DNA of 6,234 nt from Piscirickettsiaceae bacterium. Its GTDB lineage: Bacteria > Pseudomonadota > Gammaproteobacteria > Nitrosococcales > Methylophagaceae. The position numbers were made by a program, and so were the translations under genes. Positions 1 through 6,144 of this stretch are shown piece after piece (the first letter of the stretch is position 1; every line of letters begins with the position of its first letter). The stretch lies in NCBI GenBank assembly GCA_030627065.1, contig DAOUSV010000093.1:1-6234 (forward strand). Reading direction: 5' to 3'. Below the pieces are notes generated by a model that was not told where the DNA came from, did no database searches, and was given only the letters and a program-made list of their open reading frames with translations.

Positions 1-33
1 CAGTTAACTAATTACTTTTTAGGTAGGAATTAA
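1..33 (+). CDS. Possible 3' end of preceding gene (mxaS expected)
   Basis: One frame is open from the window edge to a TAA at 31-33 and reads QLTNYFLGRN; the other two plus frames stop at 5-7 and 9-11. In canonical methanol dehydrogenase clusters the gene just before mxaA is mxaS (a DUF58-type protein), and a stop 2 nt before the mxaA start would fit the tight spacing of this operon. Ten codons are too few to identify the protein, and the real upstream stop could be in another frame. The mxaS identity rests on gene order only. Confidence 0.3.
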   Translation, partial: QLTNYFLGRN

Positions 34-35
34 TA

Positions 36-896
36 ATGAGAAATCGTTATGTAATGAAAATAGTGATGCTCTTTTGGCTTAGTATTTTTTCAAGCCTCGC
101 AATGGCTGAAGAAACCGTCAATGTCAGTGTCGATCGCTCATGGGGCATATTATTAGGTGATGAAATCAATGTTTATATTGATACTCGCTCACTGAACGAT
201 GATATCGCTGAATCTAGCTTACCTCAAACAGATAAACGCTACGGAACATGGTTGTATTTAAAAGCCATTACAACGACAGCAGAGCAGTTGGTATTGAACT
301 ATCAAGTGGTCAATGTGCCAAAGAAAAATACTGAGATTGAAACGCCACCTTTTGATATGAAACTCAATAATGAGCAGTGGATTGTTATTCCATCAATTTC
401 ATTAACAATTGGTCCGTCGTTAGCTGTATCTGAAGCGGGTGCTGATAACGTAGCACCGAAAGAAGATAGCAAGCCAACATTGATACCAACCACTGAAATG
501 ACTAAGCAATTAAAACTATGTATTGCGGTTGCTGTGTTATCAATTCTTATCTTAGTCTTGTGGCATTTTGGTTGGAAAACTAAGAATCGTCAGCCATTTG
601 CACAAGCGGTTCATGATTTATCCCGTTTTTCATGGGGTAAAGCACTTAACTCTGATCAAGCCAGTCGTGTTTTACATGCAGCATTTAATCAAACGACAAA
701 TACCATCGTAGTTTATGGTGAGTTAGATAACTTATTTGAGCAACAGGCTTGGTTAATACCATTGAAAGAAGACATCGAATCTTTCTATCAACAATCTGAG
801 CAACGCTTTTTTGCACGTCAAACAGGACAAGAAATCAGCATTGATATGATGAGAAAACTAGCTAAAGCGTGTCGCGCTAAGGAGATGCTAGCATGA
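36..896 (+). CDS. mxaA: MxaA, methanol dehydrogenase calcium-insertion/maturation protein
   Basis: A 286-residue envelope protein. Residues 1-24 form a signal peptide (basic MRNR, hydrophobic core, AMA before the likely cut at residue 25). The extracytoplasmic part spans roughly 25-158, one transmembrane helix lies at about 159-178, and a cytoplasmic tail of about 108 residues follows. In methylotrophs MxaA belongs to the accessory set needed for calcium-loaded, active PQQ methanol dehydrogenase in the periplasm; its biochemistry is not established. I identify it from architecture, length and above all position before a VWA gene, a small TPR-like gene and a second VWA gene, the order mxaA-C-K-L. 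The ATG at 36 is chosen because AGGTAGG (21-27) sits 8 nt upstream; the ATG at 54 would shorten the signal peptide n-region. The last codons carry AAGGAG (879-884), the ribosome site for mxaC, and the stop overlaps the mxaC start (ATGA). Confidence 0.82.
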   Translation: MRNRYVMKIVMLFWLSIFSSLAMAEETVNVSVDRSWGILLGDEINVYIDTRSLNDDIAESSLPQTDKRYGTWLYLKAITTTAEQLVLNYQVVNVPKKNTEIETPPFDMKLNNEQWIVIPSISLTIGPSLAVSEAGADNVAPKEDSKPTLIPTTEMTKQLKLCIAVAVLSILILVLWHFGWKTKNRQPFAQAVHDLSRFSWGKALNSDQASRVLHAAFNQTTNTIVVYGELDNLFEQQAWLIPLKEDIESFYQQSEQRFFARQTGQEISIDMMRKLAKACRAKEMLA

Positions 897-1912
897 CACT
901 CTTCGGGCTGGCGTGGGCTGTCCCCATGGTGCTGTTTTTATTGCCGTTAGCTGTGTTGCCGTGGATCACACACAATCAAGATAAAACGGTTGCATGGAGT
1001 CATTTTGTACCAGTGGATCCTTTGTCTAACTTGATCGGAACTGGGCTTAAAGTATTAGCAACACTGGTATTTTTAGGTTTGATTTTTGCACTTTCAGGGC
1101 CTTATGTTCCAGAGAAAAAAGTGGAGCGTGTCGGTAGTGGTGCTGAAGTTGTTGTGTTGGTGGATCGTAGCCGTAGTATGGATGATCCGTTCTCAACACG
1201 AGGTAAAGCTCTGGCGGTGAACCGTACTATGGGTAAGGGTGATAGTAAGCGCCGAATTGCCAAAAAGTATCTACTAGAGTTTGTTGATAAACGTCCTGAT
1301 GATCGCTTTGGTTTTGTATTGTTTAGTGATAAAGCCTTGGATTTACTACCATTGAGTTATAACAAAGCTTCTATACGAGCCACAATCAATGCCAGTGCAT
1401 TAGGTAAGGGTTTATCAGAAACCAATATTGCCAAAGCAATGATTAAAGCCGCTGAAATGTACGCTAAAGAAACCTATCACGGTTCTCGTACTGTATTGCT
1501 AGTATCTGATGGTGGACAAGAGTTTTCGGCTGAAGACAAGAAGCTGATTGCTGAACTGTATCAGCGTGAAACATTAACGCTGTATTGGGTTTATATGAGG
1601 TCAACGGCAGGCTTGAGTATTGAAGAAGAAGGTGATGATGATTCTTGGAAAAACACACCCGAGAAGAAACTACATAAATTCTTTAAATCATTAGGTGTAC
1701 CGTATCGTGTTTTTGAAATTGAATCAGTAAAAAGCTTTTCAGAAGCGATTGATACAATTGATAAGAAAGAAAGCCAAACCTTGATTGTGGAAGAGATTAT
1801 TCCACGTGAGATAAAAACAGCGCCATTCTTTTGGCTTGCAATGATGACCATGTTGATATTGGTTTTAGCACAATTTTATACGGCGTGGGGAGTGAGGAAA
1901 GCACATGAATAA
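893..1912 (+). CDS. mxaC: MxaC, membrane-anchored VWA-domain protein of MDH maturation
   Basis: A 339-residue protein with two N-terminal transmembrane helices (about 7-24 and 52-70), a VWA domain at about 84-295 and a C-terminal helix (about 310-329). This is the layout of BatA/BatB-type VWA proteins. The metal-ion-dependent adhesion site is intact: DRSRS at 91-95 fits DxSxS, T177 in ETNIAKA fits the conserved Thr, and D206 lies in SDGG. By topology the domain should lie on one membrane face between the anchors, probably the periplasmic face, where it could act on methanol dehydrogenase or its calcium loading. VWA proteins of this kind usually work with a MoxR-type AAA+ ATPase, encoded by mxaR in MDH clusters; none is inside this window. 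The start overlaps the mxaA stop by 4 nt and has AAGGAG 8 nt upstream. A loop at about 244-262 is acidic (EEEGDDD). Identity rests on family plus gene order. Confidence 0.85.
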   Translation: MTLFGLAWAVPMVLFLLPLAVLPWITHNQDKTVAWSHFVPVDPLSNLIGTGLKVLATLVFLGLIFALSGPYVPEKKVERVGSGAEVVVLVDRSRSMDDPFSTRGKALAVNRTMGKGDSKRRIAKKYLLEFVDKRPDDRFGFVLFSDKALDLLPLSYNKASIRATINASALGKGLSETNIAKAMIKAAEMYAKETYHGSRTVLLVSDGGQEFSAEDKKLIAELYQRETLTLYWVYMRSTAGLSIEEEGDDDSWKNTPEKKLHKFFKSLGVPYRVFEIESVKSFSEAIDTIDKKESQTLIVEEIIPREIKTAPFFWLAMMTMLILVLAQFYTAWGVRKAHE

Positions 1913-2441
1913 GTCATTTTTAGCACATTGGTTATTAGTAGCAATTGCAGTTATCAGTTTATTGGGAGCAGGACGTGCGGGACTATCATTAGTAGAGTCG
2001 GGTAATATTAATGACTTTATTGGAAATACAGCAGGCACGGACGAGGTTCCAGAACATTTAAAAGCACAGTTTGCTCAAGCTTATAGTGAAGCTGAAAGCG
2101 GTGAAACAGGCCTTGCCTTAGAACGATTGACTACAGTTGTGACGACAGAAGATGCTGCATTAGAAGCCGCCGCTTATTATAACCGGGGCAATATAAACCT
2201 TCGTAAAGCAAGAGCAATGGAGAAAAGTGATAATGGACGTATTGCCTTGATTGGTCTTGCAAAACAGGACTATAGAACGGCATTATTGATAGATTCTGAA
2301 TTATGGGATGCCCGTTACAATTTAGAACTTGCATTAATTATGGTGCCAGAAGAATCTTCTGCAAATAAGAAGTACACTAAACGAAAAGGCTCAGAAAGCG
2401 TTATCGTTAAAGCGGTAGGTTTTAGAGTAGATTTACCATGA
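1905..2441 (+). CDS. mxaK: MxaK, small membrane-anchored TPR-like protein of MDH maturation
   Basis: A 178-residue protein with one N-terminal membrane anchor (about 7-27) followed by a helical, alanine-rich region (about 50-147) that looks like degenerate tetratricopeptide repeats: the YYNRGNINLRKA segment (91-102) and the DYRTALLIDSELWDARYNLELAL-type segment ending near 143. The C-terminus ends in a GFxxxLP-like motif (GFRVDLP). In methylotrophs MxaK is one of the accessory proteins without which methanol dehydrogenase is assembled lacking calcium; a TPR scaffold bridging the two VWA partners is a plausible role but is inference. Its start overlaps the end of mxaC by 8 nt, with GAGGA (1894-1898) as ribosome site inside mxaC, and its stop overlaps the mxaL start (ATGA). 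On its own the sequence is weakly diagnostic; position between two VWA genes makes the call. Confidence 0.8.
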   Translation: MNKSFLAHWLLVAIAVISLLGAGRAGLSLVESGNINDFIGNTAGTDEVPEHLKAQFAQAYSEAESGETGLALERLTTVVTTEDAALEAAAYYNRGNINLRKARAMEKSDNGRIALIGLAKQDYRTALLIDSELWDARYNLELALIMVPEESSANKKYTKRKGSESVIVKAVGFRVDLP

Positions 2442-3373
2442 AGTTTTCTTATCAGGCCCGTATAACTGCGGCGGCATCAGTGATGGCGTTAGTCGTATTA
2501 ATGGTGGCATTTGCGTTATGGTTTCCTAAAACAGATCGTACTATTAAAGTCATGGATTTGATGTTTGTACTTGATATTACACAAAGTATGGATGTAACCG
2601 ATGTTGAGGTTAATAATGAAACGGCAACACGACTAGAGTGGGCAAAAGACTACACTAAGAAAACATTGCAAAAATTGCCTTGTGGTTCACATGTTGGGCT
2701 TGCAGCATTTAGTGAGTCGCGTAGCTTGGTATTGATGAATCCTGTTGAGATTTGTTCTAGTTATAATGATTTGACACAAATGCTTGATAAGATCCATGGC
2801 TCTATGGCGTGGGCATTATCGAGTGAAGTATCAAAAGCCGTGTTTGGTGCTATCGATCAAGCAAAACTAATGGATCCGATGCCTAATATTGTTTTTATTA
2901 CCGATGGACATGAATCTCCACCGCTACACAAAGAACTTTATCCTAAATACAAAAAGAAATTAGGCGATATTTCAGGTGTTTTTGTTGGTGTCGGTGGCGA
3001 TAAGCTATTACCTATTCCTAAGCATAAATTTGATGGGACGGCTGATGGGTTTTGGGAACAAGGTGAAGTGTTACATGAAGATGTTTATGCCTCGTTACGC
3101 AGTGAATCAGAAGAAGTGCGTAATGCGAGACCAAGAAATGAACATTTATCATCACAAAAACAGCCGCATTTAAACCGTTTAGCCGATATGCTTAAGTTTG
3201 ATTATATTATTTCACCTTCTGATACCAATGAAGTGATAGAAGCATTAGAGGAAAAAGTAACAACTCGTGATCAAGTTGTAAATTATGATTGGGCTCCTTG
3301 GTTTGCAGCTATTGCTCTTTTTATCCTTGCATTACTTTATCTGCCGTTTAATCTTATTCGTCGTTTAAAGTAG
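2438..3373 (+). CDS. mxaL: MxaL, second membrane-anchored VWA protein of MDH maturation
   Basis: A 311-residue protein with an N-terminal helix (about 13-29), a VWA domain (about 38-275) and a C-terminal helix (about 285-304) followed by a basic end (IRRLK). Adhesion-site residues include DITQS at 46-50 (fits DxTxS) and D156 in TDGHES. The usual middle threonine is not obvious; serines at 128-129 are the nearest candidates, so metal binding may differ from MxaC. Two cysteines, C82 (LPCGS) and C106 (EICSS), would suit a periplasmic disulphide. MxaL is part of the accessory set required for calcium-containing, active methanol dehydrogenase. It is the last gene of the plus-strand operon here, coupled to mxaK by a 4-nt ATGA overlap. 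In the canonical cluster mxaD follows, but here the next gene is convergent. The call comes from family membership and from order A-C-K-L. Confidence 0.83.
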   Translation: MKFSYQARITAAASVMALVVLMVAFALWFPKTDRTIKVMDLMFVLDITQSMDVTDVEVNNETATRLEWAKDYTKKTLQKLPCGSHVGLAAFSESRSLVLMNPVEICSSYNDLTQMLDKIHGSMAWALSSEVSKAVFGAIDQAKLMDPMPNIVFITDGHESPPLHKELYPKYKKKLGDISGVFVGVGGDKLLPIPKHKFDGTADGFWEQGEVLHEDVYASLRSESEEVRNARPRNEHLSSQKQPHLNRLADMLKFDYIISPSDTNEVIEALEEKVTTRDQVVNYDWAPWFAAIALFILALLYLPFNLIRRLK

Positions 3374-3408
3374 GTATATATCCAAGAAATTTGAAGATGC
3401 AGTTTTTT

Positions 3409-3462
3409 ACCGTTTATGCTGAGCCTGTCGAACCATCTTTCGACGAGCTCATGACGAACGGT
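3409..3462. repeat. REP-like long imperfect palindrome between convergent genes
   Basis: Two 24-nt arms (3409-3432 and 3439-3462) flank a 6-nt loop. Eighteen of 24 positions are complementary, and two more can form G-U pairs. The ends ACCGTT/AACGGT and the inner GTCGAA/TTCGAC pair perfectly. The core (TGAGCCTGTCGAA and TTCGACGAGCTCA) resembles a REP-type palindrome dispersed through many proteobacterial genomes. It lies in the only gap between mxaL and rhlE, which converge, so it could protect mRNA 3' ends or help end transcription from both sides. No T-tract follows it on either strand (six T precede it on the plus strand), so it is not a standard intrinsic terminator. Flanking AGATG (3395-3399) and CATCT (3468-3472) could extend the pairing. 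Confidence 0.75.
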
Positions 3463-3517
3463 GCAATCATCTAAGATCTACATATTTAATGATAACGGGA
3501 ATATCCCAGTGAATTCT

Positions 3518-4762
3518 TTATCTTCGTTTTCGAGTAGATGAGTTACGGCCACGGCCTCGATGTTGGGGCTTAGGATCTGCCTCGAAATTACCATACTCAT
3601 CATCATCGGATGAGCCTGCTTCCACCCTCTTTTTGGGTTCAAAACCTGGAATGATATCACCTTGAAACTGTCGACCAATAAGACGTTCAATAGACTGTAA
3701 TTGCTTAGACTCATCGTGACTGAACAATGAAACAGCCAAACCAAGAGTGCCTGCACGACCGGTACGACCAATACGATGCACATAGTCTTCTGGTAGATAG
3801 GGGAGAGCAAAGTTAACCACGCAAGGAAGTTGATTTACATCAATACCACGAGCGGCAATATCAGTAGCTACCAATACTATAACATTCCCATTTTTAAACC
3901 CCTCTAAGGCACGTGTACGTGCATGCTGAGTTCTGTTTGCATGGAGAGAGTCGGCATTAATGTCGGCATCTTTCAGCTGTAATACCAACCTATCGGCACC
4001 TTTCTTGGTGCGACTAAAAACCAAAATTTGATGCCACTTATTCTTTTTAATTAGGTGAATCAATAGCTCGCTTTTTCGCTCTTTGTCTACAGGATGAAAT
4101 AGCTGCTTAACCGTATCGACAACGCTACTCGCTGTAGCCAGTTCAATCAAAAGTGGATTATTTAACATGTCTTTAGCAAGCGACTTAATTTCCGTAGAAA
4201 ATGTCGCTGAAAACATCAAGCTTTGACGTTGGCTTGGCAGTAGCGTTTGTATGTGATGGATATCATTGATAAACCCTAAATCCAACATGCGATCAGCCTC
4301 ATCCAAGACCAATATTTCAAGCTGATCAAAGTTAATCGCCTGTTGATTATAAAGATCAATCAAACGACCAGGCGTAGCAATAAGTACATCTAAACCACCT
4401 TGCAGCTGGACAATCTGCGGTTCAATCCTCACACCACCAAACACGGCGGCAGAGCGAATGTTTATATGGCGGCTATAGTTTTGAACACTATAGGCAACTT
4501 GAGCCGCAAGCTCACGCGTAGGCGTAATGACTAAGGCTCGGATATGATGAGCCTTGGGACTAGGGCCACCAGATAATAGTTGCACCATCGGTAGCGTAAA
4601 GCCAGCCGTTTTACCCGTGCCAGTGTGTGCCACGGCCATAACATCACGCTGACTAAGTACCGCTGGAATAGCATCAACTTGTATCGCTGATGGTGTTGTA
4701 TAACCCTGTTCTGCAACTGTTTTTAACAGCTCATCACATAAGCCTAAAGAGCCAAATGACAT
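3518..4762 (-). CDS. rhlE: RhlE-type DEAD-box ATP-dependent RNA helicase
   Basis: A 414-residue DEAD-box helicase with every motif in order: Q motif at about 3-28 (F3, then AIQ), Walker A AHTGTGKT (45-52), PTRELAAQ (81-88), TPGR (130-133), DEAD (154-157), SAT (185-187), HANRTQ (274-279), ATDIAARGID (299-308) and HRIGRTGR (329-336). The HANRTQHARTRAL stretch and the MSFxSLGL start are typical of the RhlE subgroup. The protein would unwind short RNA duplexes using ATP in the cytoplasm, in ribosome assembly or RNA turnover. A short acidic linker (SSDDDE) is followed by a basic tail (HRGRGR, RKRR), shorter than in E. coli RhlE. I choose the ATG at 4760-4762 because it gives the family N-terminus and has AAGGA about 10 nt upstream. 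The frame is open further upstream (TTG at 4819, ATG at 4813), adding up to 19 unmatched residues. It lies 82 bp downstream of truA on the same strand. Confidence 0.93.
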   Translation of the reverse strand: MSFGSLGLCDELLKTVAEQGYTTPSAIQVDAIPAVLSQRDVMAVAHTGTGKTAGFTLPMVQLLSGGPSPKAHHIRALVITPTRELAAQVAYSVQNYSRHINIRSAAVFGGVRIEPQIVQLQGGLDVLIATPGRLIDLYNQQAINFDQLEILVLDEADRMLDLGFINDIHHIQTLLPSQRQSLMFSATFSTEIKSLAKDMLNNPLLIELATASSVVDTVKQLFHPVDKERKSELLIHLIKKNKWHQILVFSRTKKGADRLVLQLKDADINADSLHANRTQHARTRALEGFKNGNVIVLVATDIAARGIDVNQLPCVVNFALPYLPEDYVHRIGRTGRAGTLGLAVSLFSHDESKQLQSIERLIGRQFQGDIIPGFEPKKRVEAGSSDDDEYGNFEADPKPQHRGRGRNSSTRKRR

Positions 4763-4828
4763 CGATAAATATTCCTTAGATTGGATGGTCATGGATATAT
4801 GATACCTGTCCATAAGCAATTGAGGGCA

Positions 4829-4850
4829 GAGTAAGACTTATTCTTTACTC
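4829..4850 (-). repeat. Short hairpin at the truA stop codon
   Basis: GAGTAA(4829-4834)...TTACTC(4845-4850) is an inverted repeat, extendable to an 8-bp stem (TCTTACTC with GAGTAAAGA) with one bulged base and a small AT-rich loop. The truA stop codon TAA lies in one arm. No T-tract follows on the minus strand, so it is a poor terminator. It could be an mRNA processing or stability element between truA and rhlE, or chance. Confidence 0.3.
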
Positions 4851-5636
4851 AGGCACTTCAATATGAATTAAATGTAAGCCTTTGGCTTTAGCCTTAGGGC
4901 TTAGTTTGTTTTCTTGGCGTTGCTGTAGATAGAGCGAGATATCATCTAGGCTGATGCGATCTCTGACCAAATCAAGCAAAGTCCCCATCAAATAACGAAT
5001 CATGTGCTTTAGAAAGCCATCTCCAATGATCTTAAGATAATACATATTATTAGCTAATGGTGAAAAGTTGGCTTGATGAATGTCACAGTAAAAAATATCT
5101 CTAACACTTGTGCTGATATTTTTATCGCGGCTACTAAAGCTATAAAAATCATGTTTACCAATGAATAGCTGACAGGCTGTTCGTAGTAATGCCAATTTGT
5201 TTGGAGACATGTTGTTGAGCGGAAGGTGCAGAGCAATATCGGAGGTAGCTACATTATCAACCGGCGAGACTGTAAAGTAATAGTGATATTCCTTGCTAAT
5301 ACTACTTCTATTGGGTTGATAGTCTTTTGTTGATGGTAGGCATTCTAGGATACGGATATCGACTGGCAACAAAGAATTGAGACCTAATAATAGGTGCTCA
5401 GGCCTGATCTCATCGGCTATAGTGATTTTTGCTCTTTGGCCCTGAGCATGAACGCCAGCATCTGTCCGACTAGCGGCGGCAATAGTACAGGGCTGATAGT
5501 TTGTTATTTTTCTCAAGGCATTTTGAATTGTACCTTCTACTGTAGGCTTTTCTTCATATAAAGTATCTGTAGATTGTGCCTGCCAGCCAAAGTAGTGAGT
5601 GCCTTTATAAGCAATCGTAACGTGATAGCAGTACAT
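4845..5636 (-). CDS. truA: Divergent TruA-type tRNA pseudouridine synthase
   Basis: A 263-residue protein, close to the length of E. coli TruA. TruA converts uridines 38-40 of the tRNA anticodon stem to pseudouridine in the cytoplasm. Family marks are the start (HVTIAYKGTHYFGWQ), the catalytic motif SRTDAGVHA with D59 as nucleophile, RPEHLLLGLNSLLP (78-91), KEYHYYF (115-121), HDFYSFSS (162-169), GFLKHMIRYLMGTL (207-220) and KGLHLIHIEVP at the C-terminus. It is divergent: an extra stretch (about 22-31, STDTLYEEKP) lies after GWQAQ, and the usual FHARFSA-type motif reads YQPNRSSIS. It may be the sole TruA or a second paralogue. I choose the ATG at 5634-5636 by family alignment; an in-frame TTG at 5664-5666 would add 10 residues with no better ribosome site. 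AGGA lies 14 nt before the ATG, which is far. It is followed 82 bp later by rhlE on the same strand. Confidence 0.85.
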   Translation of the reverse strand: MYCYHVTIAYKGTHYFGWQAQSTDTLYEEKPTVEGTIQNALRKITNYQPCTIAAASRTDAGVHAQGQRAKITIADEIRPEHLLLGLNSLLPVDIRILECLPSTKDYQPNRSSISKEYHYYFTVSPVDNVATSDIALHLPLNNMSPNKLALLRTACQLFIGKHDFYSFSSRDKNISTSVRDIFYCDIHQANFSPLANNMYYLKIIGDGFLKHMIRYLMGTLLDLVRDRISLDDISLYLQQRQENKLSPKAKAKGLHLIHIEVPE

Positions 5637-5701
5637 ATTCTGATGGTTAATCCTGTTAAAGTTCAAGTAATTAAATCACGTACCACCCAGAATCAAGAAT
5701 A

Positions 5702-5730
5702 AGATAGCTTCATATTTACCTCAGCTATCT
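5702..5730 (-). terminator. Perfect 8-bp inverted repeat, weak terminator-like hairpin
   Basis: AGATAGCT (5702-5709) and AGCTATCT (5723-5730) pair perfectly around a 13-nt loop. Read on the minus strand, the stem is followed by TATTCTT, a weak T-rich stretch, so it could partly end transcription coming from the small genes upstream before truA. The minus-strand loop contains GAGGT followed 5 nt later by an ATG that opens only a six-codon frame (MKLSYS, then stop). The stem is AT-rich and short. Terminator function is inference. Confidence 0.35.
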
Positions 5731-5804
5731 AGCCACTCATCGACACCCTGTTCTTCAATGACTCTATTGAATTCTACTTACTCTAATGCTTCTAGTGTTT
5801 TATT
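5721..5804 (-). pseudogene. Possible decayed small reading frame
   Basis: On the minus strand one frame reads NKTLEALE, an in-frame TAA (5778-5780), then VEFNRVIEEQGVDEWLDS and a TGA (5721-5723). The composition is protein-like (acidic, helical, one tryptophan) on both sides of the stop. An in-frame TGA (5805-5807) precedes the segment; an ATGAAA just before it is in another frame. This pattern would fit the end of a small gene broken by a nonsense change and a frameshift. I recognise no family, and 28 codons can look protein-like by chance. Confidence 0.25.
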
Positions 5805-5850
5805 TCATTTTTTTACGGTCAGCTGCAAGCAATTGTTATGTATTTTTACG

Positions 5851-6114
5851 CTATTCACTTTTTGATTCACCACACTTTGGGCAGAAGCTAAGTGAATTAA
5901 GCCAAAATAACCATTCTGTATTACCTTTGCCACTGACGGCAGACCAGAACCACTTTGAGCCGCAATTAGGACATTTTATACTTACGCAAGCAAAAATGAA
6001 TGAAAGTAAGCTACCGCCCGCTACAAAGTAGAAAAATGATTCATTAGATAGGGTATCAATATTCATTTGACCATAAAGCATCGAAAAACCAGACAATAAA
6101 AGAGCGACAAACAT
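5851..6114 (-). CDS. Small membrane-anchored zinc-ribbon protein, function unknown
   Basis: An 87-residue protein. The N-terminal half is hydrophobic, with a weak segment at about 2-15 and a clear transmembrane helix at about 27-46. The C-terminal half holds two CxxC pairs, CPNC (C48, C51) and CPKC (C78, C81), spaced as in a rubredoxin-like zinc ribbon, with tryptophan- and phenylalanine-rich sequence between them (KWFWSAV, EWLFWL). The ordered cysteine pairs right after a membrane helix are the reason to believe this strand; an overlapping plus-strand frame (5786-6031) shows no such logic. The start is the ATG at 6112-6114, 30 nt after the stop of the upstream gene; no strong Shine-Dalgarno is visible (GGA lies about 14 nt before it), so it may depend on transcription or translation from upstream. 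Similar short CxxC membrane proteins occur in accessory DNA such as integron cassettes, but the role is unknown. Confidence 0.62.
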   Translation of the reverse strand: MFVALLLSGFSMLYGQMNIDTLSNESFFYFVAGGSLLSFIFACVSIKCPNCGSKWFWSAVSGKGNTEWLFWLNSLSFCPKCGESKSE

Positions 6115-6144
6115 TGTTTTAAATTGTCCGAGTGTGGCGCCTTG

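Noticed and set aside
1464..1851. Two minus-strand frames (64 and 86 codons) inside mxaC
   Set aside because: They are antisense shadows of the MxaC coding sequence with no domain features.
2976..3173. 65-codon plus-strand frame inside mxaL
   Set aside because: It is an out-of-frame shadow within a well-supported VWA gene.
3409..3462. Intrinsic terminator for mxaL or rhlE
   Set aside because: The hairpin is strong, but there is no T-tract downstream on either strand; the six T lie before it on the plus strand.
3478..3810. 110-codon minus-strand frame overlapping the end of rhlE
   Set aside because: It lies in another frame inside the RhlE coding sequence, whose motif VI and basic tail are clear. 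Its own protein has no recognisable domain.
5670..5696. Sigma-70 promoter for truA (TTGATT, 15 nt, TTTAAT on the minus strand)
   Set aside because: The -10 is good, but the -35 matches only four of six bases and the spacer is short. It is too weak to list as a feature.
5786..6031. 81-codon plus-strand frame opposite the zinc-ribbon gene
   Set aside because: It has no domain logic or visible ribosome site. The opposite strand encodes a membrane helix and paired CxxC motifs over the same bases.
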